Below are positions 35,134 to 44,372 of a stretch of DNA of 64,000 bases, in pieces. The notes under the pieces are model-generated. The model searched no databases and had not been told where the DNA came from. It was given only the letters and a program-made list of their open reading frames with translations. This stretch comes from DATCZB01 sp035513215 (GTDB taxonomy: Bacteria; Pseudomonadota; Gammaproteobacteria; Steroidobacterales; Rariloculaceae). Location: the NCBI GenBank assembly GCA_035513215.1, contig DATKCK010000029.1, positions 22,035 to 86,034 on the forward strand, read 5' to 3'. Position 1 is the first letter of the stretch; the number at the start of each line of letters is the position of its first letter. A program made the position numbers and the translations under genes.

Positions 35134-35813
35134 CAGGCCGGATACCGAATCGGAATGCGGCGATTCAGCCCGAAAATCAGAAGCAGCAGCAGGAAGGAAA
35201 AAACGAGCAAGCCCGCCGAAAGAATATGCGCCTGCGCGTAATCGATCGTCTCGACGTGCTCGAAGACGGCGATCGAGATCACCTTCGTGCGTCCCGGGAT
35301 ATTACCCCCGACCATCAGCACAACGCCGAACTCGCCGAGCGTGTGGGCGAAGACGAGAACGATTGCGGACAGATATCCGCGCGCCGCCAGCGGCAACGCG
35401 ACATTGACGAATCGCTTCGACGCGGTAGCGCCGAGCGTCGCCGCCGCCTCGAGCGGCCCGCGGCCGACGGCTTCGAATGCGCCCTGTAGCGGTTGCACGG
35501 CAAAAGGCAGTGAGTAGAGGATCGACGCGACGACGAGCCCGGCGAACGAGAACGTCAGCGTTGAATCGGTGACCTCGACCCAGAGCCGGCCGATCCATCC
35601 GGCGGGACCGAGCAGTATCAGCAGATAGAACCCGAGAACCGTCGGCGGCAGCACGAGCGGCAGCGCGACCACGGCCTCCACGGGAGCGCGGGCGCGGCTG
35701 CGCGTAAACGCGAGCCACCAGGCGAGCGGCGTCGCGATCAGGAGCAGGCAAAGGACGGTCGCGACACCGAGTTTGAGGCTCACCCAAAGCGGGCCGAGCT
35801 CGAGCTCAGGCAT
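35133..35813 (-). CDS. modB: Molybdate ABC transporter permease
   Basis: A 226-residue permease of the binding-protein-dependent type with five to six helices. It shows LPLVLPPTVLGFYLLILLG, YSLPFAVQPLQGAFEAV and the EAA loop EAAATLGATASKRFVNVALP (about 141-160). It forms the channel for molybdate with modC downstream. No modA-type binding protein gene lies upstream; the neighbour on that side is ubiX on the other strand. Confidence 0.87.
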   Translation of the reverse strand: MPELELGPLWVSLKLGVATVLCLLLIATPLAWWLAFTRSRARAPVEAVVALPLVLPPTVLGFYLLILLGPAGWIGRLWVEVTDSTLTFSFAGLVVASILYSLPFAVQPLQGAFEAVGRGPLEAAATLGATASKRFVNVALPLAARGYLSAIVLVFAHTLGEFGVVLMVGGNIPGRTKVISIAVFEHVETIDYAQAHILSAGLLVFSFLLLLLIFGLNRRIPIRYPA

Positions 35814-35847
35814 GGCGCAATGTTGCCACGTGCTATGCTGATCTCAA

Positions 35848-36438
35848 ATGAAAAGAAGAATAGTCGTTGCGCTTACCGGCGCAAGCGGCGCGGTCTACGG
35901 CGTGCGTCTGCTCGAAGAGCTGAGAGAGGCGAACGACGTGGAGACGCATCTCGTCGTGTCGAACGCCGCCTGGCTCAATCTCGCGACCGAGCTCGATGTC
36001 GGCCGCGCCCGGGTCGAAGCGCTGGCCGACTTCTCGTACTCGGATAAGGACATCGGGGCCTCGATTGCGAGCGGGTCGTTCAGGACCGATGCGATGGTCG
36101 TCGCGCCTTGCTCGATGCGGACGCTGGCGGGCGTCGCGACCGGGCTTGCCGGCTCGCTCATTACGCGCGCGGCCGACGTGACGCTGAAGGAGCGGCGGCG
36201 GCTCCTGCTGGTAACGCGAGAGGCGCCGCTCCACGTCGTGCATCTGCGGAACATGGTCACCGTCACGGAGATGGGCGGAATCATATTTCCGCCCGTGCCG
36301 GCGTTTTACGTCGGGCTCGACAGCCTCGACGCGATGGTCGATCAGACGGTCGGCCGCGTGCTCGAGCTGATCGGCATCGACTCGCCGTTGCTCAGACGAT
36401 GGGAAGGGATGAAGCCGGGGCGAGCCCCCGAGGACTGA
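35848..36438 (+). CDS. ubiX: Flavin prenyltransferase UbiX
   Basis: A 196-residue enzyme that makes prenylated FMN for UbiD decarboxylases. FMN-site segments are ALTGASGAVYGVRLLEEL at the start, SDKDIGASIASGSFRTDAMV, the VAPCSMRTLAGVATG motif (about 91-105) and RRRLLLVTREAPLHVVHLRNM. It is single, divergent from modB with only 34 bp between starts, and a TATGCT -10-like element sits in the gap. A UbiD partner for ubiquinone or aromatic decarboxylation is not in the window. Confidence 0.9.
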   Translation: MKRRIVVALTGASGAVYGVRLLEELREANDVETHLVVSNAAWLNLATELDVGRARVEALADFSYSDKDIGASIASGSFRTDAMVVAPCSMRTLAGVATGLAGSLITRAADVTLKERRRLLLVTREAPLHVVHLRNMVTVTEMGGIIFPPVPAFYVGLDSLDAMVDQTVGRVLELIGIDSPLLRRWEGMKPGRAPED

Positions 36439-36447
36439 AGTCTGCGC

Positions 36448-36717
36448 TCAGTCCGTGTAGACGACGAGGATGTTCTTGCGCTCCGCGTAACAGGTCGCGA
36501 AGCCGAGCGCCTCGTCCGTCGACATCGGCTGCCTCAGGATCAGCGTCTTGACGTGGACGCCCTTGGAGGCGCCGTTGAGGCGCTGCTTCTCGACGAACCG
36601 CTGAATCGTGGCCAAGGTGACGGTGTCGTCGAGTGGATCGTTGCACGTGCTGACGCGCAAATAGTCGCTCTCGGGATGATCCCGTGATTCGAGTTGTGGC
36701 ACGATTCTGACCGCCAT
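36448..36717 (-). CDS. Hypothetical protein, 89 residues
   Basis: A small soluble protein of unknown family. It contains a Cys in STCNDPLDDT and another in FATCYAERKN, and ends NILVVYTD. The ATG at 36717 is preceded eight bases away by GGGAG, giving a convincing start. It converges on ubiX with nine bases between. Its strand and spacing suggest a standalone gene. No function can be assigned. Confidence 0.6.
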   Translation of the reverse strand: MAVRIVPQLESRDHPESDYLRVSTCNDPLDDTVTLATIQRFVEKQRLNGASKGVHVKTLILRQPMSTDEALGFATCYAERKNILVVYTD

Positions 36718-36888
36718 GTCCAAACTCCCGCAAAAGCCTCCAGACCTCGGGTCTTTTGAAGCAAGAGCTGTGCCAAACGGCCGGATGGGTACCTGCGGGG
36801 GATTTTTCGGGATTTATGTTCAATGATACTGACGCGCCATGTCGGTTCCTGACACGGTGCGGGGCGGGCGCGCGGGCATCGACGGCCT

Positions 36889-37473
36889 TCAGCGCTGACT
36901 GGTCGGGGGCCCGATGATGCTGAGGAACTCGCCGCGCGTGCGTGGATCCGAGCGGAACTGGCCGAGGAGCTGACTCGTGATCATCGACACGCCGTGCTTG
37001 CGCACGCCTCGCGTCGTCATGCATTGATGCTCGCCTTCGATGACGACGCCGACCCCTTTGGGCATCAGTACGTCCTGGATGCAATTGGCGATCTGGGCCG
37101 TCATCGACTCCTGAACCTGAAGACGCCGGGCGAAGGCCTCCACGACGCGGGCCAGCTTGCTGATGCCGACGACCTTTCGGTCCGGCAGGTAGCCGACATG
37201 GGCCCGGCCGATGATCGGTGCCATGTGATGCTCGCAGTGCGATTCGAACTCGATGTCCCGCAGCACGATCATCTCGTCGTAGCCGTCGACCTCCTCGAAC
37301 GTGCGCCGGAGGAAGTCCACGGGGTCCTCCTGGTAGCCGCTGCACCAGTCCTCCCAGGCGCGCGCGACGCGGCCGGGCGTCCCGCGTAATCCCTCGCGGT
37401 CCGGATCCTCGCCTACCCAGAGCAATAGGGTTCTGATGGCGTTCTCTGCTTCTTTTCTGGATGGTCGACTCAA
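36889..37473 (-). CDS. folE: GTP cyclohydrolase I
   Basis: A 194-residue enzyme that converts GTP to dihydroneopterin triphosphate, the first step of folate/pterin synthesis. Landmarks are LRGTPGRVARAWEDW, FESHCEHHMAPIIGRAHVGYLP with the zinc Cys and His, KLARVVEAFARRLQVQE, and EGEHQCMTTRGVRK with the other zinc Cys. The frame is open to an ATG at 37560, but the TTG at 37473 has GAGG eight bases before it and agrees with the family N-terminus (SRPSRKEAENAIRTLLLW). That choice also frees the promoter for otsB. Confidence 0.86.
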   Translation of the reverse strand: MSRPSRKEAENAIRTLLLWVGEDPDREGLRGTPGRVARAWEDWCSGYQEDPVDFLRRTFEEVDGYDEMIVLRDIEFESHCEHHMAPIIGRAHVGYLPDRKVVGISKLARVVEAFARRLQVQESMTAQIANCIQDVLMPKGVGVVIEGEHQCMTTRGVRKHGVSMITSQLLGQFRSDPRTRGEFLSIIGPPTSQR

Positions 37474-37558
37474 TGCGGTAACCTCGATGATGTCAGACGG
37501 TCTCGAATCCGCTCGGCGGCAGTCTATGTTGACCAAAATCGGTGCGCAACACGCGGGC

Positions 37559-38347
37559 ATGCGGGTTTTCCGCAGCGAGCGGGCAGGTTATCGTGTGCCG
37601 GTGAATCCGATCTCGGCGCCTAAATGGCCGGACGACCCGGCTCTCTTCCTCGATCTCGACGGCACTCTTCTCGATTTCGCGCCCGAACCGGCCGCCGTGC
37701 AGGTCCCCGCGCGACTTCGCGCGATTCTCGCCGAGCTGTCGTCGGTCACCGATGGCGCCGTTGCGTTCGTCAGCGGCCGCACGCTGGCGGACCTCGACCG
37801 GATCCTCGGCGATGGACGGTTCCCGCTGGCTGCGGTCCACGGTATCGAGCGACGCGACGCCGAGGGGAGGTTGTCGCGAGAGGCAGCAGACGTCGCGGCC
37901 CTCGACCGCATGCATGGCGCGCTCGAGAACGTCATGACGCACTATCCCCTGGCTCTCCTCGAGCACAAGGGCGTCGCGCTCGCGATCCACTACCGTCGCT
38001 GCCCGGAAGTCGAGCAGCAACTCGTCGAGGCCGTCGAAAGACGGCTCGACGGGATCGGCTCCGAGCTGAAGCTCATGCGCGGCAACAAAGTGCTCGAGAT
38101 CAAGCCGGGATCGGGAAACAAGGGAACGGCGATCACGGCGTTCATGAAGGAGCCGCCTTTCAGCGGCCGCACGCCCGTCTTCGTCGGCGATGACGTCACC
38201 GACGAGGACGGATTCCGCGTCGTCAACGAGCTCGGCGGCGTCTCCGTCAAGGTAGATGCCGGGCCGAGCTGCGCGAGCTATCGCCTGCCGGATACGAAGG
38301 CCGTCCTCGACTGGATCGATCAGCTCCTGGCTAGAGGCAGGACATGA
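37559..38347 (+). CDS. otsB: Trehalose-6-phosphate phosphatase
   Basis: A 262-residue HAD phosphatase. Motif I ALFLDLDGTLLDF, the cap region AAVHGIERRDAEGRLS, and motif IV VFVGDDVTDEDGFRVVN are intact, and KVLEIKPGSGNKGTAI is typical of OtsB. It converts trehalose 6-phosphate to trehalose. The start is either ATG 37559 or GTG 37601. It is overlapped by the following GH15 gene (ATGA), in the classical otsB-GH15-otsA order, but otsA is missing here. Confidence 0.85.
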   Translation: MRVFRSERAGYRVPVNPISAPKWPDDPALFLDLDGTLLDFAPEPAAVQVPARLRAILAELSSVTDGAVAFVSGRTLADLDRILGDGRFPLAAVHGIERRDAEGRLSREAADVAALDRMHGALENVMTHYPLALLEHKGVALAIHYRRCPEVEQQLVEAVERRLDGIGSELKLMRGNKVLEIKPGSGNKGTAITAFMKEPPFSGRTPVFVGDDVTDEDGFRVVNELGGVSVKVDAGPSCASYRLPDTKAVLDWIDQLLARGRT

Positions 38348-40134
38348 GCAGCCTCGATCTCGGTGTCATCGGCAACTGCCAGATCGCGGTCCTCGTCGAT
38401 AAGGTCGGCCGCTACGTCTGGGGATGCTTCCCGCGCTATGACAGCGACCCGGTGTTCTGCTCTCTGCTGAACTCGGACGACGGCGGCGATCGATTCGGGT
38501 TTTTCGACATCGAGCTACAGGACTTCGCTCGTTCGGAGCAGGCCTATGTCGAGAACACGGCCATATTGAGCACCACGCTGATCGACGGCACGGGAGGCGC
38601 AGTCAGAATCATCGACTATGCACCACGCTACTCTCAGTACGGCCGAAGCTTTCATCCGATCATGGTCATCAGGCAGGTCGTTCCCGTCGGGGGCGCCCCG
38701 GCGATCCGAATCCGGCTGCGTCCGGCCACCGACTACGGCAGCCGGAGGCCGGCCGTGACGCACGGAAGCAATCACATCCGGTTCGAGAGCGGCGACTATC
38801 GGATGCGTCTCACGACCAACGCGCAGCTCTCAGCCATCCTCGAGGAGCGCGTCGTGATGCTGCAAAAGCCGATCACGCTGATACTCGGGCCGGATGAGAC
38901 CATCTCCGAGAGTCCCGACAAGATCAATCGGGAAATGTGCGGCGAAACGCAGAGCTACTGGCAAGGATGGACCCGCGCGCTCTCCATTCCGTTCGAGTGG
39001 CAGCGAGAGGTCATACGAGCGGCGATCACGCTCAAGCTGTGCACCTACGAGGACACCGGCGCGGTGCTGGCCGCCCTCACGACCTCGATCCCCGAGGCGC
39101 CGGACAGCGGCCGAAACTGGGACTACCGATATTGCTGGCTGCGGGACAGCTACTACACCGTTCAGGCATTGAACCGCCTCGGCGCAACCAAGACCATGGA
39201 GGAGTTTCTTCGATACATCTTCAATATCGTTGCGGCTCACGGTAAGGGCGACATGCTGCAGCCCGTCTACGGAATCTCGGGGGAAGCCGATCTGTCCGAG
39301 CGTTCGGTTCCGGGGCTCGAAGGCTATCGCGGCATGGGACCCGCGCGCGTCGGCAACGATGCCTATCTCCAGGTGCAGAACGACAGCTACGGCGCGGCGA
39401 TCATGGCCGCGACGCAGAGCTTCTTCGATTCGCGTCTCGTCGATCGCCGCGGCCGGCGCGAGTTCGAATGGCTCGAGTCGCTGGGGCGTCGCGCGGCGGA
39501 GCTCTACGACAAGCCGGATGCGGGCCTCTGGGAGTATCGCGGACGCAGCCGGGTTCATACCTATTCGAGCGTCATGTGCTGGGCCGCCTGCGATCGCCTC
39601 GCGCGAATCGCTTCGCGCCTCGGTCTGACGGATCGCGCCGCATTCTGGACTCGCGAAGCCGCCGGCATTCAGAGGACGGTGCTCGAGAAGGCGTGGAGCG
39701 AGAAGCGCAAGTCGCTGGTCGCGAGCTTCGACGACGAGCAGCTCGACGCGAGCCTGCTGACGCTCGCGGATCTCGGTTTCATCGAGGCCCAGGATCCCCG
39801 CTTTCTCGCGACCGTGGCGGCGATCGAAAAGGAGCTGAAGCACGGGCCCTATCTGTTTCGCTATATGTCCGAGGACGACTTCGGCGCGCCTGTGACGGCA
39901 TTCAATATCTGCACATTCTGGTATATCAATGCCTTGGCGGCCATCGGCCGGCGCGAGGAGGCGCGGGAGCTGTTCGAGAACATGCTCGCGCGCCGCACGA
40001 CCCAGGGACTGTTGTCGGAGGATCTCAGCCCGGCGACGGGCGAGCTCTGGGGAAACTTCCCGCAAACTTACAGCATGGTCGGCATAATCTCCGCGGCGAT
40101 GCGACTCAGCAAGACCTGGGAGCAGGCACTTTGA
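38344..40134 (+). CDS. GH15 family glycoside hydrolase (glucoamylase/trehalase-like)
   Basis: A 596-residue cytoplasmic (alpha/alpha)6 enzyme. An N-terminal beta-sandwich (about 1-220) is followed by the catalytic barrel, containing SGRNWDYRYCWLRDSYYTVQAL (about 256-277) with substrate-contact Trp-Asp, LWEYRGRSRVHTYSS, and SEDLSPATGELWGNFPQTYS with the second acid residue. Family members hydrolyse trehalose or short alpha-glucans. In this place it probably acts on trehalose. Its last codon overlaps the otsA stump (TTGA). Confidence 0.85.
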   Translation: MSSLDLGVIGNCQIAVLVDKVGRYVWGCFPRYDSDPVFCSLLNSDDGGDRFGFFDIELQDFARSEQAYVENTAILSTTLIDGTGGAVRIIDYAPRYSQYGRSFHPIMVIRQVVPVGGAPAIRIRLRPATDYGSRRPAVTHGSNHIRFESGDYRMRLTTNAQLSAILEERVVMLQKPITLILGPDETISESPDKINREMCGETQSYWQGWTRALSIPFEWQREVIRAAITLKLCTYEDTGAVLAALTTSIPEAPDSGRNWDYRYCWLRDSYYTVQALNRLGATKTMEEFLRYIFNIVAAHGKGDMLQPVYGISGEADLSERSVPGLEGYRGMGPARVGNDAYLQVQNDSYGAAIMAATQSFFDSRLVDRRGRREFEWLESLGRRAAELYDKPDAGLWEYRGRSRVHTYSSVMCWAACDRLARIASRLGLTDRAAFWTREAAGIQRTVLEKAWSEKRKSLVASFDDEQLDASLLTLADLGFIEAQDPRFLATVAAIEKELKHGPYLFRYMSEDDFGAPVTAFNICTFWYINALAAIGRREEARELFENMLARRTTQGLLSEDLSPATGELWGNFPQTYSMVGIISAAMRLSKTWEQAL

Positions 40135-40172
40135 CGCGACTCGTCGCCGTCTCGAACCGTCCGGAAGCATGA
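40131..40172 (+). pseudogene. otsA: 5' stump of otsA (trehalose-6-phosphate synthase)
   Basis: A TTG overlapping the GH15 stop opens a frame reading TRLVAVSNR, the hallmark N-terminus of OtsA (R-L-V-x-V-S-N-R, first strand of the GT20 fold), followed by PEA and a TGA at 40170. The rest of the roughly 450-codon gene is absent; xdhC starts at once with an overlapping ATG. A deletion between the first ten otsA codons and the xdhC start explains this directly. Confidence 0.7.
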
Positions 40173-41257
40173 TGAACTCACTCCACCTCGTCGAACGATT
40201 CGCGACCTGTCGCGAGGACGGCGAGGCGCTCGTGCTGGTCACGGTCTACGAGACGCTCGGTTCGACCTATAGCAAGGCCGGCGCGCGCATGCTGATCACG
40301 GCCGGCGGCGATAGCCAGGGGCTCGTCAGCGGCGGATGCCTGGAGGGGGATCTCGCGGAGCGCGCGCGTCGCGTTCTCGACGAGAAGCGCGCCGCAACGG
40401 TCACCTACGATCTCCGCGACGAGGCCGACGAGCTGTTCGGGCTCGGCATCGGTTGCAACGGGCTCATCAGCGTGCTGCTTCAGCCTGCCGACTCTGCCGG
40501 GGCGTACGAGCCGCTGACGTCGATCACCGAGGCGCTGCTCGGCCGGACGAGGGCCGCCCTTGCCACTGTCGTCGAGTCGCGGGTCGGGGAGCTCGGAATC
40601 GGCGCGACGATCGTACGGATCGGTAACCAAACGCGTGCGTTCGGCGTGCCGTTGCGATTCGAATCGACGCTCGCGGGCGGATGCCGCGCCGCGGCCGAGC
40701 AGCGACAGGCGGCTCTCGTCAGCGAGCCCGAAGGGTTCCGCGTGCTTTACGTGCCGCTCACGCCTGTGCCCCGCGTTCTGATACTCGGCGCCGGCCTCGA
40801 TGCCGTGCCGCTCGTCAACGTTCTCGCCGAGCTCGGCTGGCGGGTCTCGATTGCCGACCACCGTCCGGCCTATCTCGAGCGGCGGGGCCTCGAGCGCGCC
40901 GAGTCGAAGCGCGCGGTCAGGCCCGAGATGCTGGCGGACGACCTCGATATCGACGTCGACGCCGGATTCGATGCGATCGTCATCATGAGCCATCATCTGG
41001 CGACGGACCGCGAGTACCTGCGCCAGCTCGCGCGTGTCGACGTGCCTTATATCGGATTGCTCGGTCCGCCGGCCCGCAAGCGGCGCTTGCTCGACGACCT
41101 CGGCAACGAGGCCGGGGCGCTGACTGGCCGCCTCAGAGGCCCCGTTGGAATCGACATCGGCGCGGACTCCGCGGAGTCGATAGCCGTCTCGATCGCGGCC
41201 GAGATTCAGCAGGTGCTCGTCACGGCCGTCGGATCTGACTTTCGTCGAACAGCTTGA
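40169..41257 (+). CDS. xdhC: XdhC/CoxF family molybdoenzyme maturation protein
   Basis: A 362-residue protein. The N-terminal XdhC_CoxI domain has TLGSTYSKAGARMLI and the Cys-containing LVSGGCLEGDL, then GLGIGCNGLISVLL. The C-terminal Rossmann domain (about 195-340) has RVLILGAGLDAVPLV and YIGLLGPPARKRRLL. Such proteins bind and sulfurate the molybdenum cofactor for xanthine-oxidase-type enzymes. It starts at the otsA stump (ATGATG at 40169). A CoxL-type oxidase is not in the window. It overlaps the convergent methyltransferase by 38 bp. Confidence 0.82.
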   Translation: MMNSLHLVERFATCREDGEALVLVTVYETLGSTYSKAGARMLITAGGDSQGLVSGGCLEGDLAERARRVLDEKRAATVTYDLRDEADELFGLGIGCNGLISVLLQPADSAGAYEPLTSITEALLGRTRAALATVVESRVGELGIGATIVRIGNQTRAFGVPLRFESTLAGGCRAAAEQRQAALVSEPEGFRVLYVPLTPVPRVLILGAGLDAVPLVNVLAELGWRVSIADHRPAYLERRGLERAESKRAVRPEMLADDLDIDVDAGFDAIVIMSHHLATDREYLRQLARVDVPYIGLLGPPARKRRLLDDLGNEAGALTGRLRGPVGIDIGADSAESIAVSIAAEIQQVLVTAVGSDFRRTA

Positions 41258-42581
41258 TCAGTAAGCCCCGTATGCTCGCTTCGGCCTCGATGGCCGGCAT
41301 CAGCCGCTCGCGCTCGAGCAGGCCCGCGATGTCGGCGATCGAGCGGCGGCCGTCGATGAGCGACATGATCTGGGCATGTATGCGCGTCGACATCGCGGCG
41401 ACGCGAAAGTGCTCGATGGCCGGGATCGGCTCCCTGCCGCGAACGATCCAGTCCGGCAGCGCCTCGTGGCGGGCCGGCCCCTTGATATGCCGCTTCTTCA
41501 ACGCGCGCCATGAGAGGACTGTCTCCCGACGGCCGTGCCGGCTCGCCGGCGAGCACAAATACGGAATCCTCGTATCGGTGTGGACCGGCGCGTCGAATCC
41601 CTGTTGCTCGACGATCTCGAAGCACTCATCGGGCCCGAGCTGCGCCGCGGGGTCGGCCTGGTGAAAGTTCAGCGACCCGAAGTTGATCCAGACGCCGTCG
41701 TCCTCGAGCAGATGATTGACCCTGGCGCAAAGTTCCGCGAAGTCGCCAGGCAGGATGTCAATCAGCCACGGGGTCACGACCGTGTCGAAGGCCTTCGCGG
41801 GGAACGGCGGGCGATGCACGTCGGCGATCACGAAGCGGAGACCTTCGCGGGCCGGCCGGGGCGCCGCGAGCTCGCGCAGGATCGCCGCATGATTCGCGTC
41901 GATCGGCGCGAGCGGAAACTCGTAGAGCTCGACCGTCTCGCCCGCTGCGATGCGCGACCCGACGAGCGACAGCAGCGGATTGAAATCGAGCGCGACGGTC
42001 AGCTCCGCCTCCGTTCGATCGTGCAGATCGTAGGCCAGGCGGCCGGCGCCCGCGCCGAGCACGAGCGTCCGGCGCGCCGTATGCCCGCCCATGGCGTCGA
42101 CGACGACGGCGATCGACGCCTCGTTCTCTTCCTCGCCCCACGACCAGTCACGGTGAACGTTCGGGAAGTAGGTCATCAGACCCTGGTCCGGAGGCAGACG
42201 CGTCCTGAGCGCGAGGTAGGTCTCGATCGAAGCCCGAGGCTCGCCGAGGTCGAGCGCCGCGAGGAGCTTACGCAGGCGGCTGCAATGATCGGACGTCGCG
42301 GCCGCGAGCGCCTCGAGCCGGGACTTCGTCGACGCGACGATGTCCGGGCGATTGGCGGCATTGAGGTACCGCTTGGCATTCGCCTCGAGCACGCGGATCA
42401 GGTAGTCGAAACGGGCCCGCCACTCGGCCAACGCGGCATTCGGCTCGGCGAAGAGCCACGGCAGTCCGCCGATCAGCGGAAACTCGACCTTGCAGCCTGA
42501 GCAGCGGAAACCCGACGCGATCGTATCGAGCGCGCGGTCGCAGCGCGGACAGGCGTAGGACGGGGTCGCGCTCGATTCCAT
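41220..42581 (-). CDS. N2227/carnosine-methyltransferase-like SAM methyltransferase with zinc ribbon
   Basis: A 453-residue protein in three parts. Residues about 10-45 are a zinc ribbon (CPRCD, then CSGCK). The middle is a SAM domain, with NVHRDWSWGEEENEAS before motif I TLVLGAGAGRLAYDL (about 173-187) and VVTPWLIDILPGDF, a pattern resembling N2227/CARNMT1 enzymes that methylate carnosine in eukaryotes. The last 60 residues, AQIMSLIDGRRSIADIAGLL, look like a small winged-helix domain. The target in bacteria is unknown. Length and domain order are unusual. Confidence 0.65.
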   Translation of the reverse strand: MESSATPSYACPRCDRALDTIASGFRCSGCKVEFPLIGGLPWLFAEPNAALAEWRARFDYLIRVLEANAKRYLNAANRPDIVASTKSRLEALAAATSDHCSRLRKLLAALDLGEPRASIETYLALRTRLPPDQGLMTYFPNVHRDWSWGEEENEASIAVVVDAMGGHTARRTLVLGAGAGRLAYDLHDRTEAELTVALDFNPLLSLVGSRIAAGETVELYEFPLAPIDANHAAILRELAAPRPAREGLRFVIADVHRPPFPAKAFDTVVTPWLIDILPGDFAELCARVNHLLEDDGVWINFGSLNFHQADPAAQLGPDECFEIVEQQGFDAPVHTDTRIPYLCSPASRHGRRETVLSWRALKKRHIKGPARHEALPDWIVRGREPIPAIEHFRVAAMSTRIHAQIMSLIDGRRSIADIAGLLERERLMPAIEAEASIRGLLIKLFDESQIRRP

Positions 42582-42681
42582 CGCGAAGTTATAGCAAAAA
42601 GAGGCGGCCGGTCATGCGATCTAAAGTCGATCGCATGACCGCCGCCGGTGACCGGCTGGTAATCAGCCACGCACGATGTTC

Positions 42682-44361
42682 TCAGGTGCGAACGACAGGA
42701 CCGAACTGAATCTGCTCGAAGGCCGTGAACCGGTCGAGGTTTACGGTATTGCCCAGGCCATGATTCGGGAAAGCTGCGGCAAAGTCGTCCTGCTGTCCGT
42801 GCAGGGCCATGTAGTTCAGCGCCACCATTTCCACGAGCAAATTGACGTTATTCGCGCCCGGCGTGCCGGCACGCATGACGTTGCCGTCGGCCGTGAAGGC
42901 GCCGATCTGCTGGTGCTGCGCCGCCGGCAGGCCGTCGCTGCCGCTCTGAAACAGAGGCGGTGTTCCGTTCGGGCTGTAGACCAGGAAGAACGAGGCGGCC
43001 GTGTCCTGATTGTCCGACGTCCATTCGCCCTTGCCGCGGCCGTTGACCGAGTCGTCGATGACACCGTTGCTCGACAGCGCGCCGTCGCTGAAGACATAGA
43101 TCATCAGCGGCACGCCGACCTGGGCGGCGTACTCGAGGCAGGCGCCCATGCAGCGGCCGGCGCGGAAGTCCTTGACCTCACCCTCCTGACGCATGCCGCC
43201 ATGGTAGTCGTAGCCGCCCACCGTAACGCAGCCGGCGCCGCAATAGCCGTCGATGACGAGCTTCATGATCGAGGCTGTCTTACGGAACTCACTTTCGTCC
43301 GCGCCGCCGCCGTTCCAGTCCTGATCATTGAAGATGCCGTTGGCCGAGAGCGCGTCGAAGATCCGCGGGTCGTCGCCGGGGTCGAGACTCGCGCCGCCGA
43401 AGCGATCGGCGATGTCCGCAGCCTTGAGGTAGCCGCACTTGACGAGATCCTTGAGCACCTCGTCCGCCGTCACCGGCGTCGTCAGGCCCGTCTGAACCTG
43501 GGGATCGTCCATCTTGCTCGCGCTGATCCGATAGACCGATTCGAGCACGGCCGTCGCGTCTTCCTTCGAGAGCAGGTTGACGAGCTGTCCCGTGTCGACG
43601 AGACCGGAAACGTCACTCGGCCGGTCGACCTTGGTCGGCCGGATCGACGGATCGATCGTCGACATCGGCGCGAGCGAGTTGCCGCCCGACTCGGAGTTTC
43701 GCGAGCCGGCGAGCGTCAGGATCGAGCCCTTCGCGCCGAGCCCGCCGGCGCCGGCTTTCGCGATCGCGTAGAGCGGATTGTGCGGGTTGTTGCCCGTGTC
43801 GTTTTCCGACCGCGCGGGAATGATCGCGCCGTTGATGTTCAGCGTGTTGATCGTGCGGAAGCTCGCGTACATGCCCCGCAGGAAGGCGCTGTCGCTGTGA
43901 AACGCGAGCCCGAGGCTCGTATCCGTATGGTCGCCATTGCTCGTGCCGGTGGCCGAGGGCGCCGCCTCCGTAGCGCCCGGAACCATGTCGCCGGGCAGGC
44001 CGAGGCGGTTGTAGCCCGCCGTGCCGAGCGTCGCGAGCTGTCCGCCTTCGCGTCCGGCCAGTACGTTCGATCCCGCGATGTTCGCGCCGCCGGCGAGGTC
44101 GAAGGCAATGAACGGAATCCTGCCGTTGCCGTCGGTGATGCCGCAGGGATCGAGGCGCAGTCCCGCGAGGTCGCTCGCCAGTTGCGCCATCGCATCGCGA
44201 GGGTTGGCGAACGTACCGATGATGCCGCCGCTGAGCACCGTGGCGGAGCCTGCCAGGAAGCCCTGGCCGATGAGCTGGCGCCGCGTCATCGGCCGGTTGT
44301 GGCTGCGATGGCGCTGCGGCGAATCCGGGTGTCGCAGCTTGCGCTTGGATTTGATCAGCAT
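42682..44361 (-). CDS. Tat-exported DUF1501-like protein
   Basis: A 559-residue protein. The N-terminus has a twin-arginine signal, MTRRQLIGQGFLAGSATVLSGG (from residue 25), implying folding before export. It then has AFDLAGGANIAGSN, LGTAGYNRLGLPG and VGGYDYHGGMRQEGEVKDFR. This block order is like the DUF1501/GspF-related family that pairs with cytochrome-type proteins in Planctomycetes. It is the last gene of the minus-strand operon, 11 bp after the LamG-cytochrome gene. The function is unknown; sulfatase/alkaline-phosphatase fold is suspected. Confidence 0.65.
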   Translation of the reverse strand: MLIKSKRKLRHPDSPQRHRSHNRPMTRRQLIGQGFLAGSATVLSGGIIGTFANPRDAMAQLASDLAGLRLDPCGITDGNGRIPFIAFDLAGGANIAGSNVLAGREGGQLATLGTAGYNRLGLPGDMVPGATEAAPSATGTSNGDHTDTSLGLAFHSDSAFLRGMYASFRTINTLNINGAIIPARSENDTGNNPHNPLYAIAKAGAGGLGAKGSILTLAGSRNSESGGNSLAPMSTIDPSIRPTKVDRPSDVSGLVDTGQLVNLLSKEDATAVLESVYRISASKMDDPQVQTGLTTPVTADEVLKDLVKCGYLKAADIADRFGGASLDPGDDPRIFDALSANGIFNDQDWNGGGADESEFRKTASIMKLVIDGYCGAGCVTVGGYDYHGGMRQEGEVKDFRAGRCMGACLEYAAQVGVPLMIYVFSDGALSSNGVIDDSVNGRGKGEWTSDNQDTAASFFLVYSPNGTPPLFQSGSDGLPAAQHQQIGAFTADGNVMRAGTPGANNVNLLVEMVALNYMALHGQQDDFAAAFPNHGLGNTVNLDRFTAFEQIQFGPVVRT

Positions 44362-44372
44362 GACGGTTTCCT

